Shown: positions 12,801 to 23,936 of the stretch, one piece after another | How the letters are laid out: every line of letters starts with the position of its first letter | How positions within the stretch are numbered: the stretch's first letter is position 1 | Source of the DNA: Lottia gigantea | Taxonomy: Eukaryota > Mollusca > Gastropoda > Lottiidae | Length of the DNA: 64,000 bases | NCBI RefSeq assembly: GCF_000327385.1 | Contig: NW_008709815.1 | Location: forward strand, 862,143 to 926,142 | Direction: 5' to 3' | Translations under genes and position numbers: made by a program | Notes under the pieces: model-generated | Seen by the model: the letters and a program-made list of their open reading frames with translations, nothing else | What the model was told of the DNA's origin: nothing | Database searches by the model: none

Positions 12801-15800
12801 CAAATAGAATCCAAGTCCTTTAAAAAGTCATACTTAAGATTTCAGATAGTTATTTCCAACACGCAGATTGACCGACAAAATCGAGTTGGAATTTACAATT
12901 GATGATATTTTGTGTTTCAGCTATTGCTAAGGGTTATAATCGTGAAACTATCATGTCGTTTAAAGATAAAGAGAACAACATGCCATTACATTCCGCTGTC
13001 CATGGTGGTGACATAAGGGTGAATATCATTTATTATCAATATTATCAGGTCATAGCCACGGACGTTCGCACATACGGACAAATGGGTGTACAAAAAAGCT
13101 AAAACATGCAAGACTGGGCAGTTTTCTGAATGGCGGATGTTGTGGTGATGCACATGATGAATACATTAACATTTACTTAAGAAAAATTCTGCGAACGCCC
13201 TTGATCATTACTTCAAGGCTATTAGACTACAAGGAATTCAAGTGAAATCGGTACTAGTAACAACTTGCAATCCTAAAGCTGATTATCTATGATATACGGA
13301 TTGTATGGGGTCATACGGACTTGACATAGATTGGATATGGATTTATATCACCATGGAATGACCAATATCAGCTGTAAATGAAAACTATATTATATTTCAG
13401 GCAGTAGAAGTTTGTTTGAAGGCTGGTGCCTCTGTTAATACACAACAGGTAGTGTATTTTGAATGAAATTCACTTACTCAAAGCAGCTATGATTACCATC
13501 ATTTCTAGAATGTATTCTAAGAATGGCAACAAGCTATAAAAATTGAAAATTGTGCATATTAGACCATGTATAATGTACTGTCTTGGTGCCAGTCCGTTCA
13601 ATGATTTAAAACTGTGCTCGTGAAAAAAACTCCCCCTTTATGCTTCTGTTGTTGTATTTTGAAATGCCTTCTTTTCAGGATGACATGTCGACACCGCTTC
13701 ATTTTGCATCAGCTCAAGGCAATCTAGAAATGTTAGAGATTATGGAGAAGAGTCAACCAGAAAAGTTTAAATTAGCTCTACATATTGGTGATGTGGTCAA
13801 GAGAACACCACTTCACAGAGCAGCGCTGTTTAATCACAGTGTAGTAGCCAGATTCTTGTTGGAAAAGGTATTTAAATTAAATTACTCTTATTTCTTCATT
13901 GAAATGTCCTATCAGACAGACCCTTAGATACTTATAAATCCAGTCCGAAAGTGTGCATGATGGTGTATTTTATATTCACTTGAAGGGAATCCAGTTCAGT
14001 GGAAATTTTGGAAAAGTGGGGAAAATATCTCTATAGATTTTAATATAAGTTGAAAGTTTCAGACACTTTAATCTCATCGCTCATTTCATGACTGTCGCTC
14101 GAAAAAAGCTGTTTCTCGTATTTTTTCTTAATTTGGCCATTAATTCCGCCACGTATATGAGACTAACCAACATTCTGAACTGGTCTAGAAAGACATGAGA
14201 ATAAATTATACTTTTCCAACTTCAGTAGGGGCGCAGGCTGAAAATAGGTCAGTTGTCTGAAGAGTGCATAGCGTGAAACTCTGAGTAAGAACATTATTCA
14301 AGTTCTGCTTTAATATTTCTATCAGGGAGTTGATGTCAACGCTGTGGACAATGAAGAAAGAACACCATTACTGCTGGCAGCATCAAAAGGTGGTTGGGCT
14401 ACAGTTCAAGTTCTCATGGACTACAGTGCTAATATCTCTGTCAAAGATAAAAACAATCGAAACTTTCTACATTTAGCTATCAAATTCGGTGGACAACTTA
14501 AAGAATTCAATTGTGCTCACATTAAGGTATTGTTGAACCTTTGTTTTCAATAAACGCGATACTGATAAGTCTAATAGTACAGAAATGCCAGTGAGAGGCG
14601 TTTTGTGTCATATGTTATACATGGGTCTGCATTTAGTACACGTAATCCCTCCGGAATACCACGTACTTTTAACTTTTTGAGAACAGAAAGTACTTTATAG
14701 TTTGATAATGTCGGCTTGTAATTATGTAGATCTTTGTAACTTTCTGTATTCTATTAACAATCTTTTTCAACCCACACTCAACCCAGATCAATTGAATCTG
14801 GCCAAAATCAACATATATTGCATCCCATGTATTTCAACGTTTCAGAGTTTGAAGAATTTGCTGAATGAAAAAGATGATTTCGGTTGCACACCTCTACACT
14901 ACGCATCTAAAGAAGGTCATCTATTGGCCATAGACGATCTCATAAAAATGGGTGCCTCGATAAATCCAAAAAATAACCATAGAGAATCTCCTTTTCATTT
15001 TGCTGCAAGGTAAACCCCCATATCTCTTCAATTAAAGTACATGTATTTGCAACTGTTAACGTAGGCGTTTGTCCTTACGTTATTGGTAAATACCTAAAGT
15101 CAAATGCTCGGGTAAATTTTGCTCAGAACAAAATAGTCTTTCTAAAGCACCAATCACATCATTGCCATACCCATAAATGTCAAAATTTTGTCTTTCATGC
15201 TGCTCATTATTTACTCAAAATATAATGAAGATAAACATATACCAAATTAAAACTTGCTGATCCTTTGAAAATCTGTTTTTTTTATCCGATCCCTTTGGTA
15301 TTGATCCTTTTCAAACAATCAGTGATCATTTTTTTGCGATCTGAAATTATTAGGCTAAAACCAATCTTATTACAGATATGGTAGGTATAATACCTGTAAG
15401 AGACTATTAGAAAGTGACCAAGGACCAAACATACTAAATGAAACTGATGCTTGTGGTATGACGGGTCTCCATCTAGCTGCTTTAAATGGTCATACTAAAG
15501 TATTACAACTGTTGATGACCAAAGGATCCGTTGTCAATAGGTAAAGTTTTAGTATTTTTGTTGGTAACAATTCGGATAACTTTCAGCTCTATTTAGGAGC
15601 TAACTGTATATGGACGTCGCCGTCTTGCTATTCTGCATGCCAACTCAGTTTAACCAAAATGTAATTAAATTGTACATAAATTGTATATTACTCGAAACGG
15701 GCCTTTTCTACTCAATAATTTTGACAGCAACATCAATTAACCCCATTAGACATAGGGATGTTGTATTCCAATAACTCATTTCAGAGATAACAAAGATATG

Positions 15801-18800
15801 TCACCATTACATTATGCAGCATCCAATGGTTATACACAAAGTATCAGAGTATTACTCAGTGTTCATGGTAATCTGTTGGACAGTGTTAACATTGATAAGG
15901 TAGGAAATATATGTATTATGGTATGGTATACATGGTATTACTGTGTATTATTCTATATACTCTTTTTCCCTTGTATTTCAGCTCTGCACAGCTGTAAACG
16001 GACGTGGATAATTTGGCAAAAATCATTGCTAAAATATATGTCGAGTACATCCATGGCCGTATCCTTGTAAAATTTGTATAGTGTTCATCTTATCTTTTCT
16101 TTCTCTCCTTAAAGTATTCTTTGCTGTTTCAGGATACTGCTCTCCATTGTGCTGCCAAAGCAGGTCAGTCGTCAGCTGTACTGTTGTTAATGACTCTTGG
16201 AGCTGCGTTTACTAAGAATGCTGAAAATAAAACCTTTGTGGACTATCTCATTGATGCAAAGGCTACTGATGTTGCTTTAAACATCATTGGACATAACAGG
16301 TAACATTTTATAACAAGATTACCTTGACTTCAAATGCCCCATAGAATTTATTTGGTTTTCAAACTAGTCATCAATATTTACAGGAGCAAAATCAATTCAC
16401 GAATTCTTTGCGAAGAGGAAAAGATGTCGAATTGACAAACCCGATGGTAAGTAGTACGATGTGATCTGCAAAGAAGAGCATTCTTGCATGACACTAAGAA
16501 ACCTAAATCTCGGGACAAAATATGAAAAATCTTGGTTAGTAATAATTGAACAATTGTTATATGCAGTAATGAATATTTTACCTGGCATTACCTGCAGATT
16601 GATCTGTTAATTTTTCAGATGGCAAGAAGTTCTCCAAAGTTGTTCTGGTGCATCATACGGTTGTCCGATGCTGGGGTTTATTCAGAATTTACCGGAAGTG
16701 TGTATGGTATGTTCTGTTGAAACATAGTCATTAGACCAGTCAGAAAAATTGTCACATCAAAGTACTTAAAGCTGTAAAGCATAAAGCGATTTTGAAAAAA
16801 AAATCTTAACACAAGTATAAAACTAAACGAATGAATAAAAAGGTGGGATGGTTTAGTATCTATCTTATATCGAATACCAAATAAATCTATTTATTTCAGG
16901 CTGTTCTAGATAGATGTCAAATATATTCCGACCACGACAGGAAAAGCAAAGAGTTATTTGTAAGCAGATCTTTCTCTTTTTCCTTTTTAATTCTCAATTT
17001 AAGTCCAGGAACTGGACTGCACCTTGCAAGAATGATTTGTAAGAATATGGCAATCAAAGCTAGATATGCTCATTTTTGCATACTTTGTGGCACCAACCAG
17101 GAACCAAAAGGAAGACGTAAATGCCCATTCATATTCTCCTATGTTTTTTGAAAGAAAACGCATATCCGCATAACACTGATGCTACTACGAAATAGGTTAT
17201 GTTTGCGTCAAGGTACAACGCCTATAGTAACGCCTCTGTATATGCCGAGAAGTCAAGAGAATCACATAGTCTGTTGGTTTCCATAGAGATTATAAACTTG
17301 AGGCAACTTTCTCTTTCAGATTGAGTATAATTTTAAATATTTAAGATGTGAAAGGACGTATGCAAAAGAAAAAGAAGAAGTTGAATACGCCCCCCTTAAA
17401 GCTTTAAACGTAAGTTTTAAAAAAAAAACCAACAAATACCCGATTTAACGGTAAAATGTGTGATACCGAGCAATACGAAAAGACCAACAGGAAATCCTTA
17501 AGGCAGTCTGAAAATGGCCGTTTATTCATTTCTAATAGGGGAACTTCAGATCATAGTGTAAGTAAAAAGCTCACAGAAAATGATTTGAATAGTAATTTGA
17601 AAGTATGGCTTATTCTAAAATGAAACGAGTACAATATCGTTGAATATCACCAACATGTCAAGGCTATATAAGTGTCTAGAAAATGTTTGTGGTTTGTATT
17701 TCCGTATATCATATCAATACAATTTTGTAGACTATGGTACAACACGGCAGAGTTGAGTGTTTATCGCATCCCGTTGTGGTCAATTTTCTTAAAATGAAAT
17801 GGTAAGTAATCGAATTTTTATAGCTTGGTCTATTTAAACTAAGATTAGCAAATATCAACTATTTTGGTACAACCTAGATCATTGTAAAGCGAGACGCTGT
17901 TCCAGAAATCATCGTCGGAATGTTTTGTGTAGTTTTAGAGTAAAATCGACGACGACAATTATTTTAGATGAAAACTTGGCCCCTTCCCAATACAAGGGAT
18001 ACAAGGAGAACAGAATCATATGTAAAACTAAACTAAGGTCAGAATATAAAGAGGCACCTGGGCTAATGGAAACGTTCTATAAAAAAGAAGCCATTGCTGT
18101 CTGAGAAAATGAAAATTAACCAATTAACCCGAGAATGTCGCATGTACGTTACTGGCAAAACAAATGTAAGGAACAATTCTTCTTTCTTTAAAGGACTAGC
18201 TATGGTAAATGGTTTTATACAGTCTATCTGTTGGTGTATGTGGCATATTTAGGACTGCTCACATCATTCGTGGTAAAAAATGAATCTTTAACATACATTA
18301 ATGAGAACAGTTCCATATATGATCCCAAGTCAAATATTAGACAAATAGGCCATGGTTATGAGGTAAGCATCTATTTCCACCATTACCTTTACTAATGAAC
18401 ACAATGTTACACGACATGAATGCCAAAACACAGCTTTTTACATCAACCAGCCATTGAACTTTACATTTAATAATACGAAGCAAGCGATCTAATACTTGAA
18501 AATGTTGTCGTCATTATTGACAGTCTATTCTTTCTTTCAGTATTCAAGTTCGTCAATGATGATACAAATAGCTATTTGCATCTTTTGTGCAGGTAATATT
18601 GTGAAGGAAATATTTCAAATGGTAACACAAAGGAGGAAATATTTCAGCGACCCACAGAACTATCTAGAATGGACGTTGTACGTTTTAACATTACTGTTTC
18701 TTGCTCCGTTTCTATTGGGACAGTCATCACATTGGCAATGGGATGTCGGAGCATTATCAGTATTTCTGGCTTGGTTCAATTGTCTTGTGTTCCTGCAAAG

Positions 18801-21255
18801 GTAAGTAACTCTTGAACGCCCATTGTCATGGACAAGTTGTTGCGTATATCATTCGACAAAGACAAGTGCCTCATGGTCAAGAAAAAGCTGCCCATATTAT
18901 TATATAAAATGCCTCCCACTAACTCAAGTCTAGCCTTTGCTCGTAATCATATGGCATTATAATATGTTGGTCCAAGAAAAAAGATAAATTTCAATTAAAC
19001 TCCCTGATATATATGTTTCAGGTTTGATTTCTTTGGTATCTATGTGGTTATGTTTCTGGAAATCCTGAGAACTCTCATACAAGTCATTTGTGTTTTCTCT
19101 ATTCTGATCATTGCTTTTGGTTTGTCGTTTTACATCCTTCTTAATAAAGAGGTAAGTTTATTGTTGTTAGGGTTCTGTAGCAAAGTCAATTGTATGAAAT
19201 GATTTGCTTGTGTACGTTCAACAATGATGGTCGTGGGATCAAATCTCAGTCGGCGTTTGATAGTCCAATAACCTTGAATAAGTCATCCTCAATCATTCCA
19301 GTCGACCCAGGTATGGAATATCCAAGAAAAATCAATGCCAAGAGGTTTGGCTGAGGACAAACTGGTAGAAAGGATCCTTTTTCTTTTCTTTTCCTCTTTT
19401 TAAGTCGGTCTTGTATTTCAGCTTTAGTCGATTTAGCTTTGGTCCTATAAGATTAAATATTTCCTTAGGATTCTATATCGCTTGTGGTTTTTAATTTACA
19501 GGAATCAAAGGCATATTCCACAGCAGGTCTGTCTCTCTATAGAACCATCATAATGATGTTTGAACTGGATTACATGGAAACCTTCAATAGACCTTTTACA
19601 GATGACACACCAGATACCTTACATTATGGCAAACTCACCTTTTTTATGTTAGGAGTATTTGTCCTTTTGATGCCTATTCTTCTAATGAATCTCTTGGTAA
19701 GTGAACTTTATTTCATCATCTGCAAAAAAGTTCGCAATGCAGTTGCTATTAAACAAATCTTTGATCAGGAAGATTCACCGGGTTACCTTCTCGCCAGGGT
19801 AATTTGATAACTTACTGTTTAACAGTTAAATGCTATCTGAATCACATATCGATAAGATAATGTATGATTCAAATTGGAACCATTGAAACTGTTTATTATT
19901 ATAGTAGATTATTGTAAAAGGGTTTATATTTTCTAGATTGGTTTGGCAGTTGGAGATATTGAATCTGTGCAAAGAAACGCCAGATTGAAACGTTTGGCCA
20001 TGCAAGTGGAGATGCACAGTGATTTAGAAAGGAAGATGCCAGAAAAAATGTTCAGGAAAATTGATAAGATGACATACAGAATTTATCCGAATCACTGTAG
20101 AAATATGATATACGCGGTAAGTTCCTTTGAATGTACTCGTTTCCCTAGTCTAGTATTAGTGCTTTATCTATCGAAGTAAATCAATTCAAGAAACTTCTTT
20201 TACGTATATTTTGAAAAAGCATCAAAGAAACAATTTTTGCCTAAGATTTTATCATGGTTTGGATGAGACAAGACAGGCAGACCCACAAGCAGTAACTGCA
20301 AAATATCAATATGCATATATTTTGAAAGTAAACTAAGTCATTTTGTAGTGTGAAAGTTTTTTTTTAACAATATTTATTCAAGAATTACAAATATTACAAT
20401 ATACATATAGATAAACATATGGTTTTGGAAACAAGCTTTAAAGCTTATATAAATCCATTACCATGTGAAAGTGTGAAAGTTAGTTGATTACAAAGCATGT
20501 TTCAATAATTCCAGTTCTGGTCAAAGGTGTCATTTGCCGGTGATGAGAAGGGTACAGGTCCGACTGATATGGCCAGTTTACAGAGCAGTTATATTTATGA
20601 CCAACTGTATAAGCAAAGACAGAAGTATGTTTTACTTTTACCTTTAACTTTTACCTTATCATCAAAAATCAACCGCAGATCTTAATGATCCGTTTCGTGC
20701 TTTTTTTTCATGGATTACTTCTCTTGCAGTACATGATCCTATAAAATTGTCAGATTGAGTTTTGACCTATTCTTAATCCAAGCGACTATGAACGAGGTCA
20801 CTAAGGTCAATCTACCTATACTGATATTGTGTCTGCTATGTCGTGTCAACTCCTGTTACTTTAGATGATGAAAAAGCATTGGCCTTAAGTTCCAGAAACG
20901 TTTAGCACAATTTTCTATTGTGGTGTTAGTTGTCAGCAAAGCATTTGTCATTTGGCATTCGATTTGGAGACATGACATTGCTAGTAAATTTTATGTTATC
21001 AACTTTTATTGCAGAATGAAGGAGGTGACCAATCAGATCGAGAAGAATCATAGCTTGTTGAGGTTGATTGTTCAGAAGATGGAGATACACACGGAAGACG
21101 ATGTTTGGGACGAGGGTCTAAGCCCCTGTGATAGCATGTCTAGTATAACACATCCAGGAAACTTGATGACTAAAAAGTGGAAGACATCCATGGACGGCAA
21201 TAAAATGCAACAATCAGCCATTATCAAACATTGGCAGAAATACGTCGAAAAATGA
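3617..21255 (+). CDS. TRPA1: TRPA1-like transient receptor potential cation channel (whole gene)
   Basis: Plasma-membrane, calcium-permeable cation channel of the TRPA family; in animals these sense irritant electrophiles, heat or cold. Common coding exons: 10691-10846, 11664-11839, 12136-12243, 12435-12543, 12921-13018, 13401-13448, 13679-13867, 14326-14526, 14846-15009, 15376-15540, 15785-15899, 16133-16299, 16619-16706, 16900-16959, 17320-17409, 17731-17801, 18194-18362, 18541-18800, 19022-19151, 19502-19696, 19937-20116, 20515-20624, 21015-21255. All have GT/AG borders and matching phase. From the 7997 first exon the product is about 1160 residues, normal for TRPA1: ankyrin repeats about 65-620 (many T/S-P-L-H-x-A units), S1 about 735-755, S2-S4 789-875, S5 875-919, pore and S6 919-984, and the TRP-like stretch IGLAVGDIESVQRNARLKRL after S6. 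The C-terminal tail is charged and probably coiled coil. One A appears to be missing in an A-run at 10722-10725, shifting frame inside a conserved ankyrin exon; an assembly error is likelier than a dead gene because all other exons are intact. The pore filter is one residue short (see findings). Confidence 0.93.
6765..6893. mobile_element. Short hAT-like MITE
   Basis: The 129-bp segment starts CAGTGGTGGAGCC and ends GGCTCCGCCACTG, imperfect terminal inverted repeats of the CAGNGGCGGANCCAG type common in hAT elements. It is flanked by acgatgtt (6757-6764) and acgattct (6894-6901), an 8-bp target duplication with 6 of 8 matches, the length hAT transposases make. It is non-coding and therefore non-autonomous. 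The duplication has decayed, so it is not very recent. Confidence 0.7.
7084..7160 (+). repeat. SINE/LINE-like 3' tail with (TGTAT)n
   Basis: The run AAGCGCTTTAGGGTATTTAA is followed by GGCGCTATATAAATATG and then TGTAT repeats. GCGCTATATAAAT tails ending in a short simple repeat are familiar 3' ends of dispersed retroposons in marine animals. The 5' part cannot be delimited. Confidence 0.5.
7997..8188 (+). CDS. Alternative first coding exon of the TRPA1-like gene
   Basis: ATG at 7997 opens 64 codons (MDPMKKFYRVIQFVNGVRDH...) ending exactly at a strong donor GTAAGT in phase 0, which fits the phase of the ankyrin exon at 10691. There is no in-phase acceptor in front of it, so it acts as a first exon, not an internal one. 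The sequence is charged and has no known domain, as usual for TRPA1 N-termini. With the exon at 3617 it suggests two promoters giving two N-termini, as is known for insect TrpA1. The use of either exon is not shown by the sequence. Confidence 0.6.
9170..9506. mobile_element. Fold-back MITE with ~120-bp inverted arms
   Basis: The left arm (about 9170-9292) and right arm (about 9377-9506) are inverted copies of each other, sharing for example TATAGACACAGC at the ends and AACAATCACTGGTTA further in, with only scattered mismatches. A loop of about 85 bp separates them. No protein is encoded. It looks like a non-autonomous DNA transposon that would fold into a long hairpin. The family is not recognised. 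Confidence 0.75.
12267..12339. other. Assembly gap (50 N) beside a poly-C tract
   Basis: Positions 12267-12316 are N, followed by one A and 22 C. The gap lies in an intron of the TRPA1-like gene, between the exons ending at 12243 and starting at 12435, whose phases agree, so no coding sequence seems lost. The 50-base run is probably a placeholder size, and the C homopolymer the cause of the break. Confidence 0.95.
19202..19385 (+). mobile_element. tRNA-derived SINE copy (5' truncated)
   Basis: This intronic stretch matches 52905-53125 in order: TTTGCTTG, then the box-B-like GTGGGATCAAATCTC, then AATGCCAAGAGG and a tail around GGTAGAAAGGATCC. The box A part seen in the other copy is missing here. 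The parallel spacing in two places far apart supports one dispersed SINE family. Confidence 0.55.
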
Positions 21256-21603
21256 GCCTATTGTATCATTTATTGTTTATTGTTGTGTTGTTAGATATTC
21301 AAAAGGCCAGTTGGTTATTGTGTACATTATTTTGTTGAGTATTTGTAAGAACTTTGAAAACAAAATAGGACATCGCTTTCAGCATCTTTGACAACCATGA
21401 CTGTATTTTTTACATTTTCAGAACTGTCAAACCCAGAAAATGGCAAATGCGGTACAGTTTTGTTCAATTTTATACCGCTGTTCTGAAATCATTCCTATTT
21501 TATTATAGCTATAATGTGTTCATTGTACTATTACCCTGTTTTAATTGTTTATTTCTCTGAGAATACTGTGAGATTTGTTTACTGGTGTCAATTTGTGATT
21601 TTG

Positions 21604-21609
21604 ATTAAA
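21604..21609 (+). promoter_or_regulatory. Likely poly(A) signal of the TRPA1-like gene
   Basis: ATTAAA lies about 350 bases after the stop at 21253-21255 and is followed by ordinary AT-rich sequence. It is the first good hexamer in this 3' untranslated stretch that I noticed. The actual cleavage site is not visible. Confidence 0.4.
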
Positions 21610-23041
21610 GCCATTGAAGAAGAGACAATTTGTGTTCGTGATTTCAAAGCAATATCCACAGAGGCAGACTAAGTAATAATAGTGGAACTATCATTCATTT
21701 CATGAAATGAAATAGTATGTAGAAATGTGTAGCTCATGTTGTCATTTAAAACAACCCCCCATCCTCCATTTTCTATATCTACATCTGAATAATATAAGAA
21801 AGTTGATTTATCTTCACACACCACAACCTACAAACCGACATAATTTAAAGCTATAGGTTCACTAGCTGGTATGTTGGATAGTTGCCATTCTAAACTAGGT
21901 TGGCTATGCTTCATAATTGTGAGACGATTGATTGATAAGATAATGACACAATAATTCGTTCTGGCACATTATTTGCCACTGATAAAAATCAAATGTAGGA
22001 ATAGATTAATTTAATAGGTCTACATGATGTAGAATACCTCATGTTGCCTCCCCAACAAGTAATGTCGTTCGTGTCGTTCGTTGAAACTGGCATAGAAACA
22101 GTTTCTAGAAAAAAATTAGACCAAACTTTCGTTTGAGTTTTCATATTATTATTTGTTTTATTTTCAATTTAGCCACTTCGGTTTTTTGGCATATAAAAAT
22201 CGCCAGACATCACAGTGAAGTTTAAAAACTTAGACAACTGAACGCCAATACCGCCACCATGGTCAATTTTCCCAACTTGCACATCGCATGGCATTCCCTT
22301 CTTCATTTGTTCATTACTCATTTACATTTCTAAGCATACCTCTCTAAAAAACTGAAATGTAGGCAACATTATTCATAAGTATAACAAGAATTTTTTCAAC
22401 AATAACTCTTTTGATCGTCTAATGTGATGCGTCATGAGTTATTATTGTACAAACATTTCAAGGTGATGTTACTATTTTTAATGTAGTCTATTAGGTGAAT
22501 GACCGTGATATACAAGGAAAAATGTATGCAATATATATGAAATCCAATGTATTAGGCCCCACGAACATGAGCTAGCTCTCACTGTGTTCGATGTGACAAA
22601 TTTTACCTTATTTAACTTCCTGAATCATGGTTGAGCTCTACACTTCCTGATCCTCAATGAGGTAATGCAGGAGAGTACATTCTGTGCTCCATCTCCAGTG
22701 TACATCAATATTATGAAAGAAGTAAGCCACAACTAGGTATACATGCACAATTGCACATACGAGGGTCGCTTCCTTTGCTCATGCACCTTAACATGTAGAC
22801 CGAAACATCCGTCTCTATTCCAGCCTCTGATAGTTATTTGAACAGATGTCTGACTGGTTTAGAGATAGAAAAACTAGGCCCTGTAAAATGGAGACTTTCC
22901 GCATCTCCACAGATGCTCAAATTTATGGAAACTCTACACCAAGATCTAGTGAAATATTCCCTTTACTTATCGTTTAATGTCGTATATCGATCACTTAGGA
23001 TCACTGATCGTTTCAGAACTTAAAGATCGGGTTCGACATCC

Positions 23042-23185
23042 GTTTAACCAATTGATCTTTAGTCTCAGAAACAGGAATATTTTAGCTAAGCCAATCAGTA
23101 ATAGTGTTCACAGCTCATCGTCAGAATTATCCGCGTTCGAATTTTAAAATGGCGACTCATGTAATTATGTTTATGTAAATATGCG
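23042..23185. repeat. Dispersed repeat, also at 43013-43150
   Basis: The two places share TTTTAGCTAAGCCAATC and GTTCACAGCTCA in the same order and spacing, with scattered differences over about 130 bp. No open frame or terminal repeats are visible, so the class is unknown; a SINE or MITE fragment is possible. Confidence 0.65.
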
Positions 23186-23936
23186 TGTATTATAAAAAAA
23201 AAATTACTTAGAAACATTTTCACTTTTATGCTTCTTTGGAATATTGAAATAAGTGTGGAAATTTTCAAGCACCGCCTTTTTTTTCACGTGATATACATTT
23301 CTTGTTGATGTTATCCATTATGCAACGTGTAATGTTATATATCTCTGCTGTATTTGTATATTCGTATGACAGCCAAGCATAATAACTATAATAACAGGTT
23401 ACTTTGGAACTAATGTAATAAGGTTGAAATAGATACAGTATGTATATTACGCTTTGATATATTTCTGTAGATGTGAAGTTTCGTTAGAGGCAAATGTTAA
23501 GTGTTATCATTTAAATCTGCGTTTCAATTCAAATCGGATAGAAAACTAATATTTTGAATATTTTTGTAGAAGAGTCTACATACACGTAATTTGTAATAAT
23601 TTGAAAGGTGTAGTATATATTCATATTGAAACCTAAGTTGCATATTGGTATAGCCCTTCTTCATTAGTAGGTGGCCTATTAATGTAGCTTTCATTCCCTT
23701 AGAGAGCACTACGCCTGCTTCGCTTCGAGAATTTGAGCGACTCCAGATTGGTAGAAAACATCTCAAATTTGTAGCGATATAATTCACCTATATTTTTAAA
23801 AATAATCAAATATTTTGAGCCAAATTTTGTGGGTAGTTATATATAAATGGTATTCAATTTGTAAAAAGTTGTAAAATACAAATATTGATAACTAAACTAT
23901 AACATCTAGGTTGTGACACCTGAATTGATTTACACC

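Larger units (their letters stand above)
21256..23936. other. Intergenic between TRPA1-like and SLC6 genes
   Basis: The first 350 bases are probably the TRPA1-like 3' untranslated region. Beyond that I see no gene. A dispersed repeat lies at 23042-23185. An acceptor-like site just before 23911 (CATCTAG) suggests that a 5' non-coding exon of the SLC6 gene lies somewhere in this stretch, but I cannot place it. Confidence 0.55.

Noticed and set aside
22838-23023. 61-residue plus-strand frame upstream of the SLC6 gene
   Set aside because: It starts at TTG, has no splice support and no known motif.
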